A DNA stretch of 44,641 bases, from contig JAEWHE010000037.1 of the NCBI GenBank assembly GCA_023387965.1, positions 1 to 44,641 on the forward strand. The letters are read 5' to 3'. Shown here one piece after another: positions 26,401-33,737 of this stretch. Origin of the DNA: Bacteroidota bacterium. Lineage in GTDB: Bacteria; Bacteroidota; Bacteroidia; Flavobacteriales; Flavobacteriaceae. Every line of letters starts with the position of its first letter. Within the stretch, counting starts at the first letter, position 1. The position numbers and the translations under genes are program-made. The notes beneath the pieces are model-generated. The model searched no databases, was not told the DNA's origin, and was given only the letters and a program-made list of their open reading frames with translations.

Positions 26401-26457
26401 AAAAGCCCATCCAATAGATGAAACTCCTAAGTCTAATCCAAGTATTTTTTTAATCAT
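23419..26457 (-). CDS. cas9: Type II-C Cas9, disrupted by a frame change and apparent internal deletion
   Basis: A 1012-residue Cas9 frame; I choose Met at 26457 (MIKKILGLDLGVSSIGWAF) because the 18 upstream residues of the longer frame are unlike Cas9. Catalytic residues are present: Asp9 (RuvC-I), Arg-rich bridge helix NASRTLARSARRNLQRFKLRR, Glu698 (RuvC-II, IELARELKN), His782 (HNH, YDIDHIIPQSRFF) and HHAMDA with Asp950 (RuvC-III). After about residue 985 (NIENLI) the sequence stops being Cas9-like and ends in TYKKG. The conserved tail follows in another frame. Joined, the two parts are about 1150 residues, whereas I recall relatives of about 1400, so roughly 200-250 residues of the WED/PAM-interacting region seem missing. 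Probably inactive for DNA cleavage. Confidence 0.93.
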   Translation of the reverse strand: MIKKILGLDLGVSSIGWAFVQEDEKNSENNKIIKLGVRVNPLTVDEQINFEKGKPITTNASRTLARSARRNLQRFKLRRENLIDVLQKNNIIKDADLLTEVGKNSTFQTQEIRAISAKERIELSEFARVLLLINKKRGYKSSRKVKNEDEGQIVDGMAVAKKLYEENLTPGEYSYQLLSEGKKQLPDFYRSDLQAEFDKVWDFQKRYYSEILTDNLYKELQGKNKNATWAILKEPFSLVGSKQVGTMEEKKVERYFWRSEAVKKQLDFESLAIILQEINSNLNNSSGYLGAISDRSKELYFNNQTVGEYLFQQLRANPHTKLKNQVFYRQDYLDEFEKIWETQAKYHQELTKELKEEIRDIVIFYQRKLKSQKGLISICEFENREIEITENGKTKKKTVGLKVAPKSSPLFQEFKIWQVLNNLQFQNVETKDIFPIDLDFKQSIFDEVNIKGRLSAKDVLDIVGYSGKEWKTNFKDIEGNNTNENLYTAFLKIIANERIQFPKEFKLTIDDEIKVSKIHSSATVIKEFVSEKLSELGIDVSILNFNPELDGSDFEKQSFYQLWHLLYSYEGDDSPSGNEKLYELLERKFGFKKEHSKVLAEIGFSQDYGSLSSKAMRKIFTYIKEHKYSDACNLAGYNHSKNSLTKEQLENRVLKEQLEILPKNSLRNPVVEKILNQMINLVNEVSKEYGRPDEIRIELARELKNNAEERANMTSEISKATLLHQKYAEVLQREFGIKSPSRSDLIRYKLYLELANNGFKDLYTDTKIEKDNIFTEKYDIDHIIPQSRFFDDSFSNKVLVPRGANLDKGNFTAFDYLEIKGKERLEKFLNLIKELYDKGGITKAKYEKLQKKGIDIGDGFIERDLRNTQYIAKKAKEILFEITNSVVPTTGRITDKLREDWNLVNTLKELNLEKYRKLGLTETVINSKGEEKQRIIDWTKRNDHRHHAMDALTVAFTTHNHIQYLNHLNARKDENHKQHKVISNIENLITKVLEKKNGLLFTKMRLVTYKKG

Positions 26458-26549
26458 AATTATTGAGTTTTTTGAAATTGCATAAAAATAAACAGAAAAA
26501 AAATGATACAATTACGGTTTCCCGTAAACAGAAATAAAAATATTTATCC

Positions 26550-26557
26550 TATATTTG
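26550..26557 (+). promoter_or_regulatory. tracrRNA promoter box
   Basis: TATATTTG is a perfect TAnnTTTG -7 box, placed 10 bases before the anti-repeat. No matching TTG is seen at the -33 position. An inverted repeat TTACGG/CCGTAA (26512-26527) lies between it and cas9 and could be an operator. Confidence 0.6.
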
Positions 26558-26563
26558 CATCAA

Positions 26564-26644
26564 TAATTTTGAAAGCAATTCACAATAAGGATTATTCCGT
26601 TGTGAAAACATTTAGAGCCTCGACTATCTTCGGGGCATTTTTTT
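26564..26644 (+). ncRNA. tracrRNA of the type II-C system
   Basis: Bases 26567-26585 are the exact complement of repeat positions 2-20, and pairing can extend to about 26 bp with a one-base bulge. The tail reads AAGGATTATTCCGTTGTG (nexus-like hairpin), a linker with AAAACATTTAGA, and a terminator stem GCCTCGA/TCGGGGC followed by seven T. This is the standard II-C tracrRNA plan. It starts 107 bases upstream of cas9 and is divergent from it. It directs RNase III processing and Cas9 loading of plus-strand crRNA. Confidence 0.93.
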
Positions 26645-26676
26645 GTCTAAGTGTTTTGTAAATACTTTCGTATCAA

Positions 26677-26727
26677 TTATAAATAATGAAGAAAACATTC
26701 AAGGCGGGGCAACTCGCCTTTTTTTAT
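26677..26727 (+). ncRNA. Candidate short transcript downstream of tracrRNA
   Basis: TTTG at 26642-26645, 17 bases, then TACTTTCG at 26663-26670 resembles a host promoter. About 50 bases later a hairpin (AAGGCG/CGCCTT, 26701-26720) is followed by T-run. Between them an ATG at 26686 opens an 18-codon frame (MKKTFKAGQL and on) that runs through the hairpin, so it is either a leader-like RNA or simply a terminator for read-through from tracrRNA. Confidence 0.3.
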
Positions 26728-26940
26728 TTGGTATTTTTCTAAGCGCAAAACTTTATTGCTCATATCCATCCTTCTTGAAGTCTATCTAATCAGTTCATAA
26801 CCAATAATGAGAATTGCCATAGCATCGGATTCGTACCTCGAAAAAACGCATAAGACTACCTTTCACAAAACCCATAATTTCCTCGGAATGACAGAGTTTG
26901 CACAAATTTTGAAAAAGTTAGGAGTTAAAGTTTTTTTAAA

Positions 26941-27435
26941 TTAATTATACCAGTAATCACTACTAATTGGATATCCCGCAATCTCAAAAGCTTCAAGAAT
27001 TGGCTTTCGTAAAGTATAATTATCATCGGGATTTTTGTGCAATTCGGTGAAAAACAAATCGGTAAAATGTGACGTGGTTTCTATAATGTCGCCTTTTTGG
27101 TTTTTGATGATTTGGGTTTCTTTTACTGCTTTTTTTTTGGCTATAAAAATTACATTTTTGTCTTTTACAAATGCATTTATGTCTTTTAAGTGAACAGCCC
27201 GTTTAATGAACATTATTTTATTAGGATCGTCATAAACCGCTTTATGTTCAAACGTTAAGGTGTCGTTTTGGACTTTAAATGGTGACACCAAAACAGGCTT
27301 AGTGGTTTCATATTCATCATAAAATCCTTGTTCAAATTCAAAATGTTCGTTGAGTAGTTTTACAATTTCACCCGTTTGGGCAAAAGAAAAATGCGTGGAA
27401 AGTAATAGCATTATAACGAAGACTGATTTTGGCAT
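26941..27435 (-). CDS. Secreted hypothetical protein, last gene of six-gene operon
   Basis: A 164-residue protein with a signal peptide (MPKSVFVIMLLLSTHFSFAQ). The mature protein is beta-rich and charged: EQGFYDEYETTKPVLVSPF, FIKRAVHLKDINAFVKDKNVIF, and SSDYWYN at the end. No recognised domain. Its start is 18 bases after the 123-residue gene. Between its end and the CRISPR locus (26728-26940) no gene is seen; an incomplete copy of the CCTCGGAATGAC dispersed repeat lies near 26882. Confidence 0.75.
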   Translation of the reverse strand: MPKSVFVIMLLLSTHFSFAQTGEIVKLLNEHFEFEQGFYDEYETTKPVLVSPFKVQNDTLTFEHKAVYDDPNKIMFIKRAVHLKDINAFVKDKNVIFIAKKKAVKETQIIKNQKGDIIETTSHFTDLFFTELHKNPDDNYTLRKPILEAFEIAGYPISSDYWYN

Positions 27436-27452
27436 AAGATATTTTTTAGCGA

Positions 27453-27824
27453 TTAATCCAATTCTTTGAGTAGCTTCGGAATGTTGTTTTTCAAATAAAT
27501 CACTTCCGAATCAGCGTTGGTTTCAGCGAGGTCATTTTTATATAAAATAGCCGATTGAAGGATGAGATTAAAAGAACGGATGAGTTCTTCAGCTTGTTCG
27601 TGGCTTTTCGTACGACGGATGTTTCGTTCAAAAATTTCTCGTTGGTCGATTCCAACACGAATCAATTGTTGCATTTTTAAAATCTTTGCTTTTTTTGATT
27701 TCTTAGACAACACTGTTTGCTTAATTTCTGACAAATAATTTTTTACTATAACTATACTATCGTTACCTTCTTGCGCCTGAAGTTGCGCACAAAAAATTAA
27801 AAGAATGACGATTAGCTTTTTCAT
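27453..27824 (-). CDS. Small secreted helical hypothetical protein
   Basis: A 123-residue protein with a signal peptide (MKKLIVILLIFCAQLQAQ) and a mature part that is nearly all helix and rich in Lys and Arg (LSKKSKKAKILKMQQLIRVGIDQREIFE). No domain recognised. It overlaps the upstream 177-residue gene by four bases, so the two are probably translated together. Confidence 0.75.
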   Translation of the reverse strand: MKKLIVILLIFCAQLQAQEGNDSIVIVKNYLSEIKQTVLSKKSKKAKILKMQQLIRVGIDQREIFERNIRRTKSHEQAEELIRSFNLILQSAILYKNDLAETNADSEVIYLKNNIPKLLKELD

Positions 27825-28354
27825 AAGTTGTTTTTATTCTGCTTAAAATCTCGTTTTTCTTTTTTCAATCGCGCTACTTTATTGTTCTTTTCGTTTTTAT
27901 CTTTATCAGATTTGAAGTACATGCAATTTCTTGCCAATTGAGAACCTTGCCTGACCATGATTCCGTTGTATGGGCAATATTCTAAACCGCAATTGTGTTT
28001 GGAATAAACCCCGAAATTGCGGTGTTTAATTCTTTTATCGCTCAGTATTTGTTGCTGGTTTTCTAGTATTGTTTTCCAACGTTGCCTTTCTTCCTGCTCT
28101 GTCATTTCTTCTCCTAAGGTCAATACTTTCAGGTAGGTGTCGGGATCTTTGAGTTGCAAGAAATCGAATGTTTTCTGAAAATAGATATTCGCAAAATTCC
28201 GAATTTCAATCAATTCTTCTACATTCAAGAATTCATTTTCCAACAAAGAACGGTACAACCCTAATGTATTGAAATCAGAATATTGCTTGTGATTTTCAAT
28301 GAAATACAAGTATTCTGATTTTTGAAGTTGGTTGAAAGGTTTGGTTAGTTTCAT
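27821..28354 (-). CDS. Hypothetical protein with a Cys/His-rich segment
   Basis: A 177-residue protein and the only member of this operon without a signal peptide. Residues 1-110 are helical and charged; then comes HNCGLEYCPYNG, a short loop MVRQGSQLARNC, and a Lys-rich tail. The spacing of Cys and His suggests a metal site. No family is recognised. It lies four bases after the 405-residue gene. Confidence 0.7.
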   Translation of the reverse strand: MKLTKPFNQLQKSEYLYFIENHKQYSDFNTLGLYRSLLENEFLNVEELIEIRNFANIYFQKTFDFLQLKDPDTYLKVLTLGEEMTEQEERQRWKTILENQQQILSDKRIKHRNFGVYSKHNCGLEYCPYNGIMVRQGSQLARNCMYFKSDKDKNEKNNKVARLKKEKRDFKQNKNNL

Positions 28355-28357
28355 ATT

Positions 28358-29554
28358 TCAATAATTTATCCAATCATATCTTTCAACATAAGGTTTTTCA
28401 TCAGACTGCAATTTTAAAACTACTGAATACCATTTTTCATTTTTGTAGTTAAAAGGATTTATGTTTAACTGGATACGGTGATACTCATAAGTACTATGCT
28501 CTGGTAATTTTTTTCCTAAAAGAGTTGTTTTGGTTAAATCAACTTCGTGCAGGAATTTATAATTACCATAATTATCTGTTTCTGGTTTTTTATCTTGAAA
28601 ACGCTCATCAAGATTATTTAACAATTCTTTTTTTAACTCTTCCACTTTTTGTTTTGCTTCCTCCTCGTCTTTTGTGATCAATATTGTGTAATCAATATCT
28701 TTAATTCTTGAAAGTTCTCCGAAATAGTACTCGGTGATTGCATTAAAATAGCTTGCATAGGGAGTTGCGTTTTTAAAGTAACTTTTGTAATCTAAGTAGG
28801 CTTTGTCAATTTTTCGTTTTTTTATTTTATACAATTTCTTTATGCTTTCATCAAGAGGTAGAGCATCTTCTATTGTTAATCCCCATTTTACGCCTTTATT
28901 ATATTTTTTTAAAAATGATTGAAGAAATTCAGCCTGTCTATTATAATCCTCTTCCAACAATTTTCCTTCATAAGCCAAAACCGATTGTGGGTACTTTTGG
29001 TAAAATTCGTAAGGATTCATTTTATGAAATTCCTGCCAGTGCTTTTCCCAATCTCCATTGTTTCTTATCAACCCTTTTTCTATTTTTAAAAATGAAATTA
29101 TTTCATAAAGCGTTGAGAACATTTTATCACGGTCAGCATCTGAATTAGTGTGAAAACCAATTGCATCGGCTTTTGCTGTATTAACCCTACCGTTTCCATA
29201 GACTTGCATCGTAAGAGAGTTTTCAGGAAAAACCACATAAACAATATTATTGTCCTCAAAGATTCCTTTAGCTTTACTGAAATCGATATCCTCCGTTAGC
29301 GCAACAAATTCTTGTCCGTCTTTTTTTAAATTAAAAGAACACGAAGCCAGTTTATCGCTATAATAAATTTTGGTATTATCTTTTGGAAACGTTACATCAA
29401 ATTCGTCTGATTTTAAACCAGTTTTTTTCATCTGTAATTCCGAAATGGTTTTTGATTTTTCTTCAAACCATTCATAGGAAAGTATAGGTTCTTTTTGGGC
29501 GAATGCAGTGTTGCCAATTATAAAAAACAACAATAGCGTAATATATTTTTTCAT
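28358..29554 (-). CDS. Secreted hypothetical protein
   Basis: A 398-residue protein. The start at 29554 is chosen because MKKYITLLLFFIIGNTAFAQ is a good signal peptide; the longer frame adds MYLKNKT. The mature part has a mostly beta N-terminal domain (to about 150), then long helices with IEDALPLDESIKKLYKIKKRK and EEEAKQKVEELKKELLNN, and a final beta block ending VERYDWINY. No catalytic motif seen. It ends four bases before the next gene. Confidence 0.75.
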   Translation of the reverse strand: MKKYITLLLFFIIGNTAFAQKEPILSYEWFEEKSKTISELQMKKTGLKSDEFDVTFPKDNTKIYYSDKLASCSFNLKKDGQEFVALTEDIDFSKAKGIFEDNNIVYVVFPENSLTMQVYGNGRVNTAKADAIGFHTNSDADRDKMFSTLYEIISFLKIEKGLIRNNGDWEKHWQEFHKMNPYEFYQKYPQSVLAYEGKLLEEDYNRQAEFLQSFLKKYNKGVKWGLTIEDALPLDESIKKLYKIKKRKIDKAYLDYKSYFKNATPYASYFNAITEYYFGELSRIKDIDYTILITKDEEEAKQKVEELKKELLNNLDERFQDKKPETDNYGNYKFLHEVDLTKTTLLGKKLPEHSTYEYHRIQLNINPFNYKNEKWYSVVLKLQSDEKPYVERYDWINY

Positions 29555-29564
29555 TGTTTTATTT

Positions 29565-31277
29565 TTAAGGTACAAATGATTTAAGGTGCTTTACGTTATC
29601 TCTCACTCCCCTGGTAAGATTATAAGATACTGCGAGAAAAACTCCAGCTCTATAGGAATAATCTGCAATATTATCTAAGGTATATTGATTAGGAATTGTA
29701 TCATTTTCGATATCTTCAAACGAAGCTTTTAGGCTGGGAAGGTATTTTAAAGACGCTCCTGCTGTAACTGTAACCCTTTCATATTTTCCAATCATCAAAC
29801 TCGGTCCAACAAAAAAATTATCGAAAGCGACTCTACCTTCATCCGCACTTACTCCTACACCAACACTGAATCCTACAGCCCAATGATTGGCAGATCGCTT
29901 TGTAGCTGTAAAAAACCCTACAAATGATGGGGTAAAGACCGACTCATTTCCTTCCACTATTTTATTATTTCCTTCTAAATCTTGCTCTAATTTAACATCA
30001 TATTTTTTACCGTGAATACTTCCGGCAACACCTATGCTTACATCAAGCCGTAGTCCTTCTTTAGTAAATTCTTTGTGCGAAAATTTTCTATTGTTTTGAT
30101 AAATCCCATTAGCTGTTCTTTTTTTCTTGATTTCTATATCAAAAACGGCGACATCCTGATATGGCTGTATGGGATAGGAAACATATTCAAAAATTTGCCC
30201 GCATTGTCCAGAATCAAAAAACCTTTTGAACTCGGAAATCTCAGTTCTCAACTTATCAAAATCAATATGCTCGAGTTGTTCTTTTAGTAAAAGCACTTCG
30301 GTGTTTTGTGCTTCAATCACATAATTCATTTTAATAACACCTCCAAAATTAGCAATCTCTCCAAGTTCTCGATTGTTTTTTAAAGCATTGTACTGTCCGG
30401 TAAATTGCTTGATTAGTATATTTAACTCACTGCTTACTGTTTTGTTTGAATTAAAATTATTGTATGTACTTTTAATCAAGTTACCATCTACATTTTCTTT
30501 ACTTAACAAAGTTTCTAGATTAAGCAATGGATCATGCATGATATCGCTTACATTAAGATATTCTTTACTCAAGCCCAACAAAACATGAAATTTTTGTACA
30601 ATATTTAGATACACATTCGTTAATCTGAGTTGTGCCTCCATATGATTTTTCAAAATAATGTTTGCTTTTTTGTCTGTAGTGTTAACATCCGGTAGTTTTA
30701 AAGTTTCGAGCGGTTTTATCTCATCCCCTTTTTGCAAAGAAACAAAGGCATTGATTGTAAGTGAGTCGACTTCGCTATTAAATGCGTTGATCACATTTTT
30801 CGCAACTATCGCATCTGTTTCTTTTAAAATAAGATCCGTTTTTTCTACAGAAGCGCTAATTGCCGGACTTGCCGATACGATTTGCTCCGCAGTTTTTACT
30901 TCTTCTTTTAAAGTCGCGGTTTTTTCTTTCTTGAACATTTCATAAATTCCCTCAAGTTGAGAATATCCCAAAACAGAATCTTTTGCCGTGACCTTAACAT
31001 CATAAGCCAATCTATTTATGTTCGTGATTTTATACACGACAGGGGTGTTCACTTTCAGTTTATTATTATTTCTGTTATAAACACCTGATTTAAAATCGTA
31101 TTCTATAACATAAGTATTGGTTTTTCCTGTTTTAACTTTGTTATTTACTGTTCCTTTAATAATCGAATCTTTGGAAGTAGTATTATTTTTTTCTAAGTCA
31201 ATAAGTATAGTATCCTGTTGCCCCAAAACCACACCAGAGAAAAAAATAGCGACAATTGTTGTGAGTGTTGTTTTCAT
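29565..31277 (-). CDS. Secreted hypothetical protein, helical with a C-terminal beta-barrel-like domain
   Basis: A 570-residue protein. Signal peptide MKTTLTTIVAIFFSGVVLG is followed by a Thr/Asn-rich segment, long helices from about 100 to 380 (EQIVSASPAISAS and others), then amphipathic beta-strand-like stretches (SVGVAGSIHGKKYDV, HWAVGFSVGVGVSADEG, GVFLAVSYNLTRG). The end resembles an outer-membrane beta-barrel, though it lacks a clear terminal aromatic residue. Ends in KSFVP. It starts 17 bases after the gene at 31294. Confidence 0.72.
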   Translation of the reverse strand: MKTTLTTIVAIFFSGVVLGQQDTILIDLEKNNTTSKDSIIKGTVNNKVKTGKTNTYVIEYDFKSGVYNRNNNKLKVNTPVVYKITNINRLAYDVKVTAKDSVLGYSQLEGIYEMFKKEKTATLKEEVKTAEQIVSASPAISASVEKTDLILKETDAIVAKNVINAFNSEVDSLTINAFVSLQKGDEIKPLETLKLPDVNTTDKKANIILKNHMEAQLRLTNVYLNIVQKFHVLLGLSKEYLNVSDIMHDPLLNLETLLSKENVDGNLIKSTYNNFNSNKTVSSELNILIKQFTGQYNALKNNRELGEIANFGGVIKMNYVIEAQNTEVLLLKEQLEHIDFDKLRTEISEFKRFFDSGQCGQIFEYVSYPIQPYQDVAVFDIEIKKKRTANGIYQNNRKFSHKEFTKEGLRLDVSIGVAGSIHGKKYDVKLEQDLEGNNKIVEGNESVFTPSFVGFFTATKRSANHWAVGFSVGVGVSADEGRVAFDNFFVGPSLMIGKYERVTVTAGASLKYLPSLKASFEDIENDTIPNQYTLDNIADYSYRAGVFLAVSYNLTRGVRDNVKHLKSFVP

Positions 31278-31293
31278 GATTTTATGATTTTAG

Positions 31294-32397
31294 TTATCTA
31301 TATCCGCCTTCAATATTTCTAAGCCAGCTCTCTCTTAATACTTTATAATTTCCGTTATTACCCAATAAAAAACCTGTATATTGGGTACTACTATCATCTG
31401 TATTATCCGGATAAATTAAGAAGACACTATATTTTCCCGTTGCAAATTCCCGTTGTAAGTTCTTTACGAATTCTTCTGAAGCATAACGTCTGTCGTTTAC
31501 AATAAATTTAGTTTGGTTAGGGAAATACATTTTTTCCCGGGCATCTACAAAGACTTGGCTGGTAACACCATACTTATTTAAAATATAATTAGGTGTCAGT
31601 TCTGCTATAACTTCTTTTGTTTCTATATTGAAAATTTTTGCACTACAGCCGCGAAAATGATTTCCCCATTGGTGTTCTCCGTAAGAAAATTCAATCGCAA
31701 ATGGTGCAGGCTGAATAACAAAATAGGTTGTGTTGTTTGGAGGAGATACTACTATATCTCCTTTCCTGTTTATTATCGCATAGTCACTTGTATTAACATT
31801 ATCTTTACAGGGACTTACTTTGTAAGTGAAACCTGTTACCTGAACAGCTGTATATTTTGAACCTTCTTTAAAAGAGCTTGAGCGAGCGTGGTAATTAAAT
31901 TTTGCAGGGATTTTTATTACTTGAGTTCGATTTTCGGAATCATAATACTTAAATCCAATTTTAGATGGCCTACTGTTTTCATCTTCGAAAGTTGTCCATT
32001 CTTTTAAATCACGGGAATTAGTCTCAACTTTTATTTTTGTTGCATTTTCAGTCGTTTTAGGAGCAGAAATCACCACATTTGTCGGCTTATTTTTTTCTTG
32101 CTCGAGTTTTTTTCGCTCGGCTTCCTGTTTCGCTTTGCGTTGATTTTCCGCTATTTTCACCGCTTGCCGTCTTTTATCTTCCGCCTGTTTCGATTCGCGT
32201 TCTTTTTTGTCTTTTTCACGGCAAGATTCGCATACACAACCCGTGTTTACCACGTTTTTGGCATCCGCCGGACGTTGGTAGTATTTACAACTTGCGCATT
32301 GTACGTTGTGTGATTGTGCGACAACATTGTTAAACAAAGCACTAATAATTAAAATCAGAGCAACACCATTGATTCGGAAAATATTTATCGCTTTCAT
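31294..32397 (-). CDS. Secreted Cys-rich, coiled-coil hypothetical protein, first gene of operon
   Basis: A 367-residue protein with signal MKAINIFRINGVALILIISA. The mature N-terminus carries CASCKYYQRPAD, CVCESC and then a strongly charged coiled coil (residues about 60-115, many Glu/Lys/Arg/Gln). The Cys pattern looks like a zinc- or disulfide-rich module. The rest (about 125-360) is beta-rich. No domain recognised. The gene starts 22 bases downstream of a likely promoter (TAATTTTG on the minus strand, 32433-32426). Confidence 0.73.
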   Translation of the reverse strand: MKAINIFRINGVALILIISALFNNVVAQSHNVQCASCKYYQRPADAKNVVNTGCVCESCREKDKKERESKQAEDKRRQAVKIAENQRKAKQEAERKKLEQEKNKPTNVVISAPKTTENATKIKVETNSRDLKEWTTFEDENSRPSKIGFKYYDSENRTQVIKIPAKFNYHARSSSFKEGSKYTAVQVTGFTYKVSPCKDNVNTSDYAIINRKGDIVVSPPNNTTYFVIQPAPFAIEFSYGEHQWGNHFRGCSAKIFNIETKEVIAELTPNYILNKYGVTSQVFVDAREKMYFPNQTKFIVNDRRYASEEFVKNLQREFATGKYSVFLIYPDNTDDSSTQYTGFLLGNNGNYKVLRESWLRNIEGGYR

Positions 32398-32406
32398 TGA
32401 GATATC

Positions 32407-32490
32407 ATTTTGTTAATTTTTTTAACAAAATTAAATTCATTATCTTTAAAAAAAAATAGCTACATGTAGGTATTTTTATACGTAACTACC
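32407..32490. promoter_or_regulatory. Divergent promoter and operator-like palindromes
   Basis: Between the secreted operon and the PAS-LuxR gene (32398-32513). A 10-bp inverted repeat ATTTTGTTAA/TTAACAAAAT around five T is at 32407-32431, and its right arm overlaps the minus-strand TAATTTTG box. At 32457-32490 are CTACATGTAG, GTAGGTA, TACGTA and ACTAC, half-site-like sequences. This is the likely regulator target and could control both directions. Function not tested. Confidence 0.5.
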
Positions 32491-32513
32491 ACAAAATACA
32501 TAGAAAAACGATT

Positions 32514-33254
32514 ATGGATTGGGAAAATTTACTCGAAAAAGGACGGGAAGCTTTTGGACAACACCACGAACTAAAAAATTCGGTCGATTTTACGATGCTT
32601 CAAGCCATCGATCCCTTTCCATCCTATTATTTCATCTTCAATTGCGAAAATTCCGAAGTCGATTACACCAGTCCTAACATCAAAAATGTATTGGGCTACG
32701 AACCACACGAGTTAAAAATTGAATCTTTGATGGAGTTCCTCCACCCCGAGGATCAATCCGATTTTATAGCACACGAAACCAAAGCCTTGGCATTTTGCCA
32801 AAATCTAAAGCCTGAACTGCAAGAAAAATATTATATCCTCCACGATTTTAGAATGAAAACTAAATCGGGAGACTTTGTCAGAATTCAGCAACGCTCTTAT
32901 GCCTGCGAAATCAAAAATGGCGTAGTTAAAAAAACATTGGTTTTACACACCAACATCAGTTCCATTAAAACTCACAATCAATCCGTTTTGCACATCATCG
33001 GCCTCCAAGGCGAACCTTCTTTTTACAATTTACACCTCAATGACGAAGTCAACGAGAATATAAATTATTTGACGAAAACAGAAAAGCAAATTCTCAAATA
33101 TGTCATGAACGGAATGACCAGTAAATCCATTGCCGCACAATTGAATCGCAGTATTTTTACCGTGAGAACCCATCGCAAAAACATCCTTAAAAAATCCGGA
33201 TGCAATTCTATCCCAGAACTTTTGGCGAAGTCAATCCGTGAAGGTTGGGTCTAA
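32514..33254 (+). CDS. PAS-domain LuxR-family transcriptional regulator
   Basis: A 246-residue regulator with a PAS fold at about residues 25-150 (FNCENSEVDYTSPNIKNVLGYEPHEL, LHPEDQSDF, YACEIKNGVV), then a LuxR/FixJ helix-turn-helix at about 183-243 (LTKTEKQILKYVMNGMTSKSIAAQLNRSIFTVRTHRKNILKKSG). It is common in Bacteroidota as a one-component sensor, ligand unknown. It is divergent from the six-gene operon, 117 bases apart, which makes it the likely local regulator. Confidence 0.9.
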   Translation: MDWENLLEKGREAFGQHHELKNSVDFTMLQAIDPFPSYYFIFNCENSEVDYTSPNIKNVLGYEPHELKIESLMEFLHPEDQSDFIAHETKALAFCQNLKPELQEKYYILHDFRMKTKSGDFVRIQQRSYACEIKNGVVKKTLVLHTNISSIKTHNQSVLHIIGLQGEPSFYNLHLNDEVNENINYLTKTEKQILKYVMNGMTSKSIAAQLNRSIFTVRTHRKNILKKSGCNSIPELLAKSIREGWV

Positions 33255-33316
33255 TCTCAACAAAATTCTCTGGCTCACAAAAAATTAAATTAGAATGTTT
33301 TTTTTTAATTTCTATT

Positions 33317-33459
33317 GGGGCGTTCCCCAATTTACCACCCAAGTGCAAGAAGAAACTCCCTGCTAAAATTGGGTCGGGCTTTCGCCACTCGCTGTTTTTT
33401 CGGTTCCACTTCGTTACACCAAAAAAACGAGCTCAAACAAAGGCTCAATCCCTAACGCG
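33317..33459 (+). repeat. Dispersed palindromic repeat, copy 3
   Basis: Same modules as the copy at 19298: GGGGCGTTCCCCAATTTACC, AAAATTGGGTCGGGC, T-run/A-run hairpin around TTCCACTTCGTTACA, and CTAACGCG end. The hairpin arms are shorter here and differ by a base. Confidence 0.75.
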
Positions 33460-33472
33460 GTTTGGAGTTCCG

Positions 33473-33553
33473 GTTTGGAGTGTTCAGTTTGGAGTGTTCA
33501 GTTTGGAGTGTTCAGTTTAGAGTGTTCAGTTTAGAGTGTCCAGTTTGGAGTTC
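33473..33553 (+). repeat. 14-bp tandem repeat, about six units
   Basis: The unit GTTTGGAGTGTTCA is repeated with single-base changes (later units have GTTTAGAG or GTGTCC). It lies right after the palindromic repeat, without a gene around. Unit number may vary between strains. Confidence 0.75.
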
Positions 33554-33580
33554 AAGTAACAATTCTATTCTCTTTGTCAT

Positions 33581-33640
33581 TCCGAGGAACGAGGAATCTC
33601 TCCAATTGTAAGAATTATTGAGATTCCTCGTTTCTCCGAA
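33581..33640. repeat. Dispersed inverted repeat (GAGGAATCTC type)
   Basis: TCCGAGGAACGAGGAATCTC and its near complement face each other around about 19 bases, differing at two positions. CATTCCGAGGAACGAGGAATCT is a frequent interspersed motif in flavobacterial genomes. A CCTCGGAATGAC remnant is also at about 26882. Confidence 0.6.
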
Positions 33641-33737
33641 TTAAAACTACTACGCAGTCTTATTTTAAAATTGCCATTGAAATTGAAATTGTCATTGCCT
33701 TGGAATTTAGCATTTCTAAAATTGGAATTTAAAAACA

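Noticed and set aside
26458..26511. Upstream ATG for cas9 giving 18 more residues
   Set aside because: MYHFFSVYFYAISKNSII is unlike any Cas9 start, and MIKKILGLDLG is the expected RuvC-I beginning.
33245..33520. A 91-residue reading frame on the plus strand
   Set aside because: It runs through the dispersed repeat and tandem units with no protein features.
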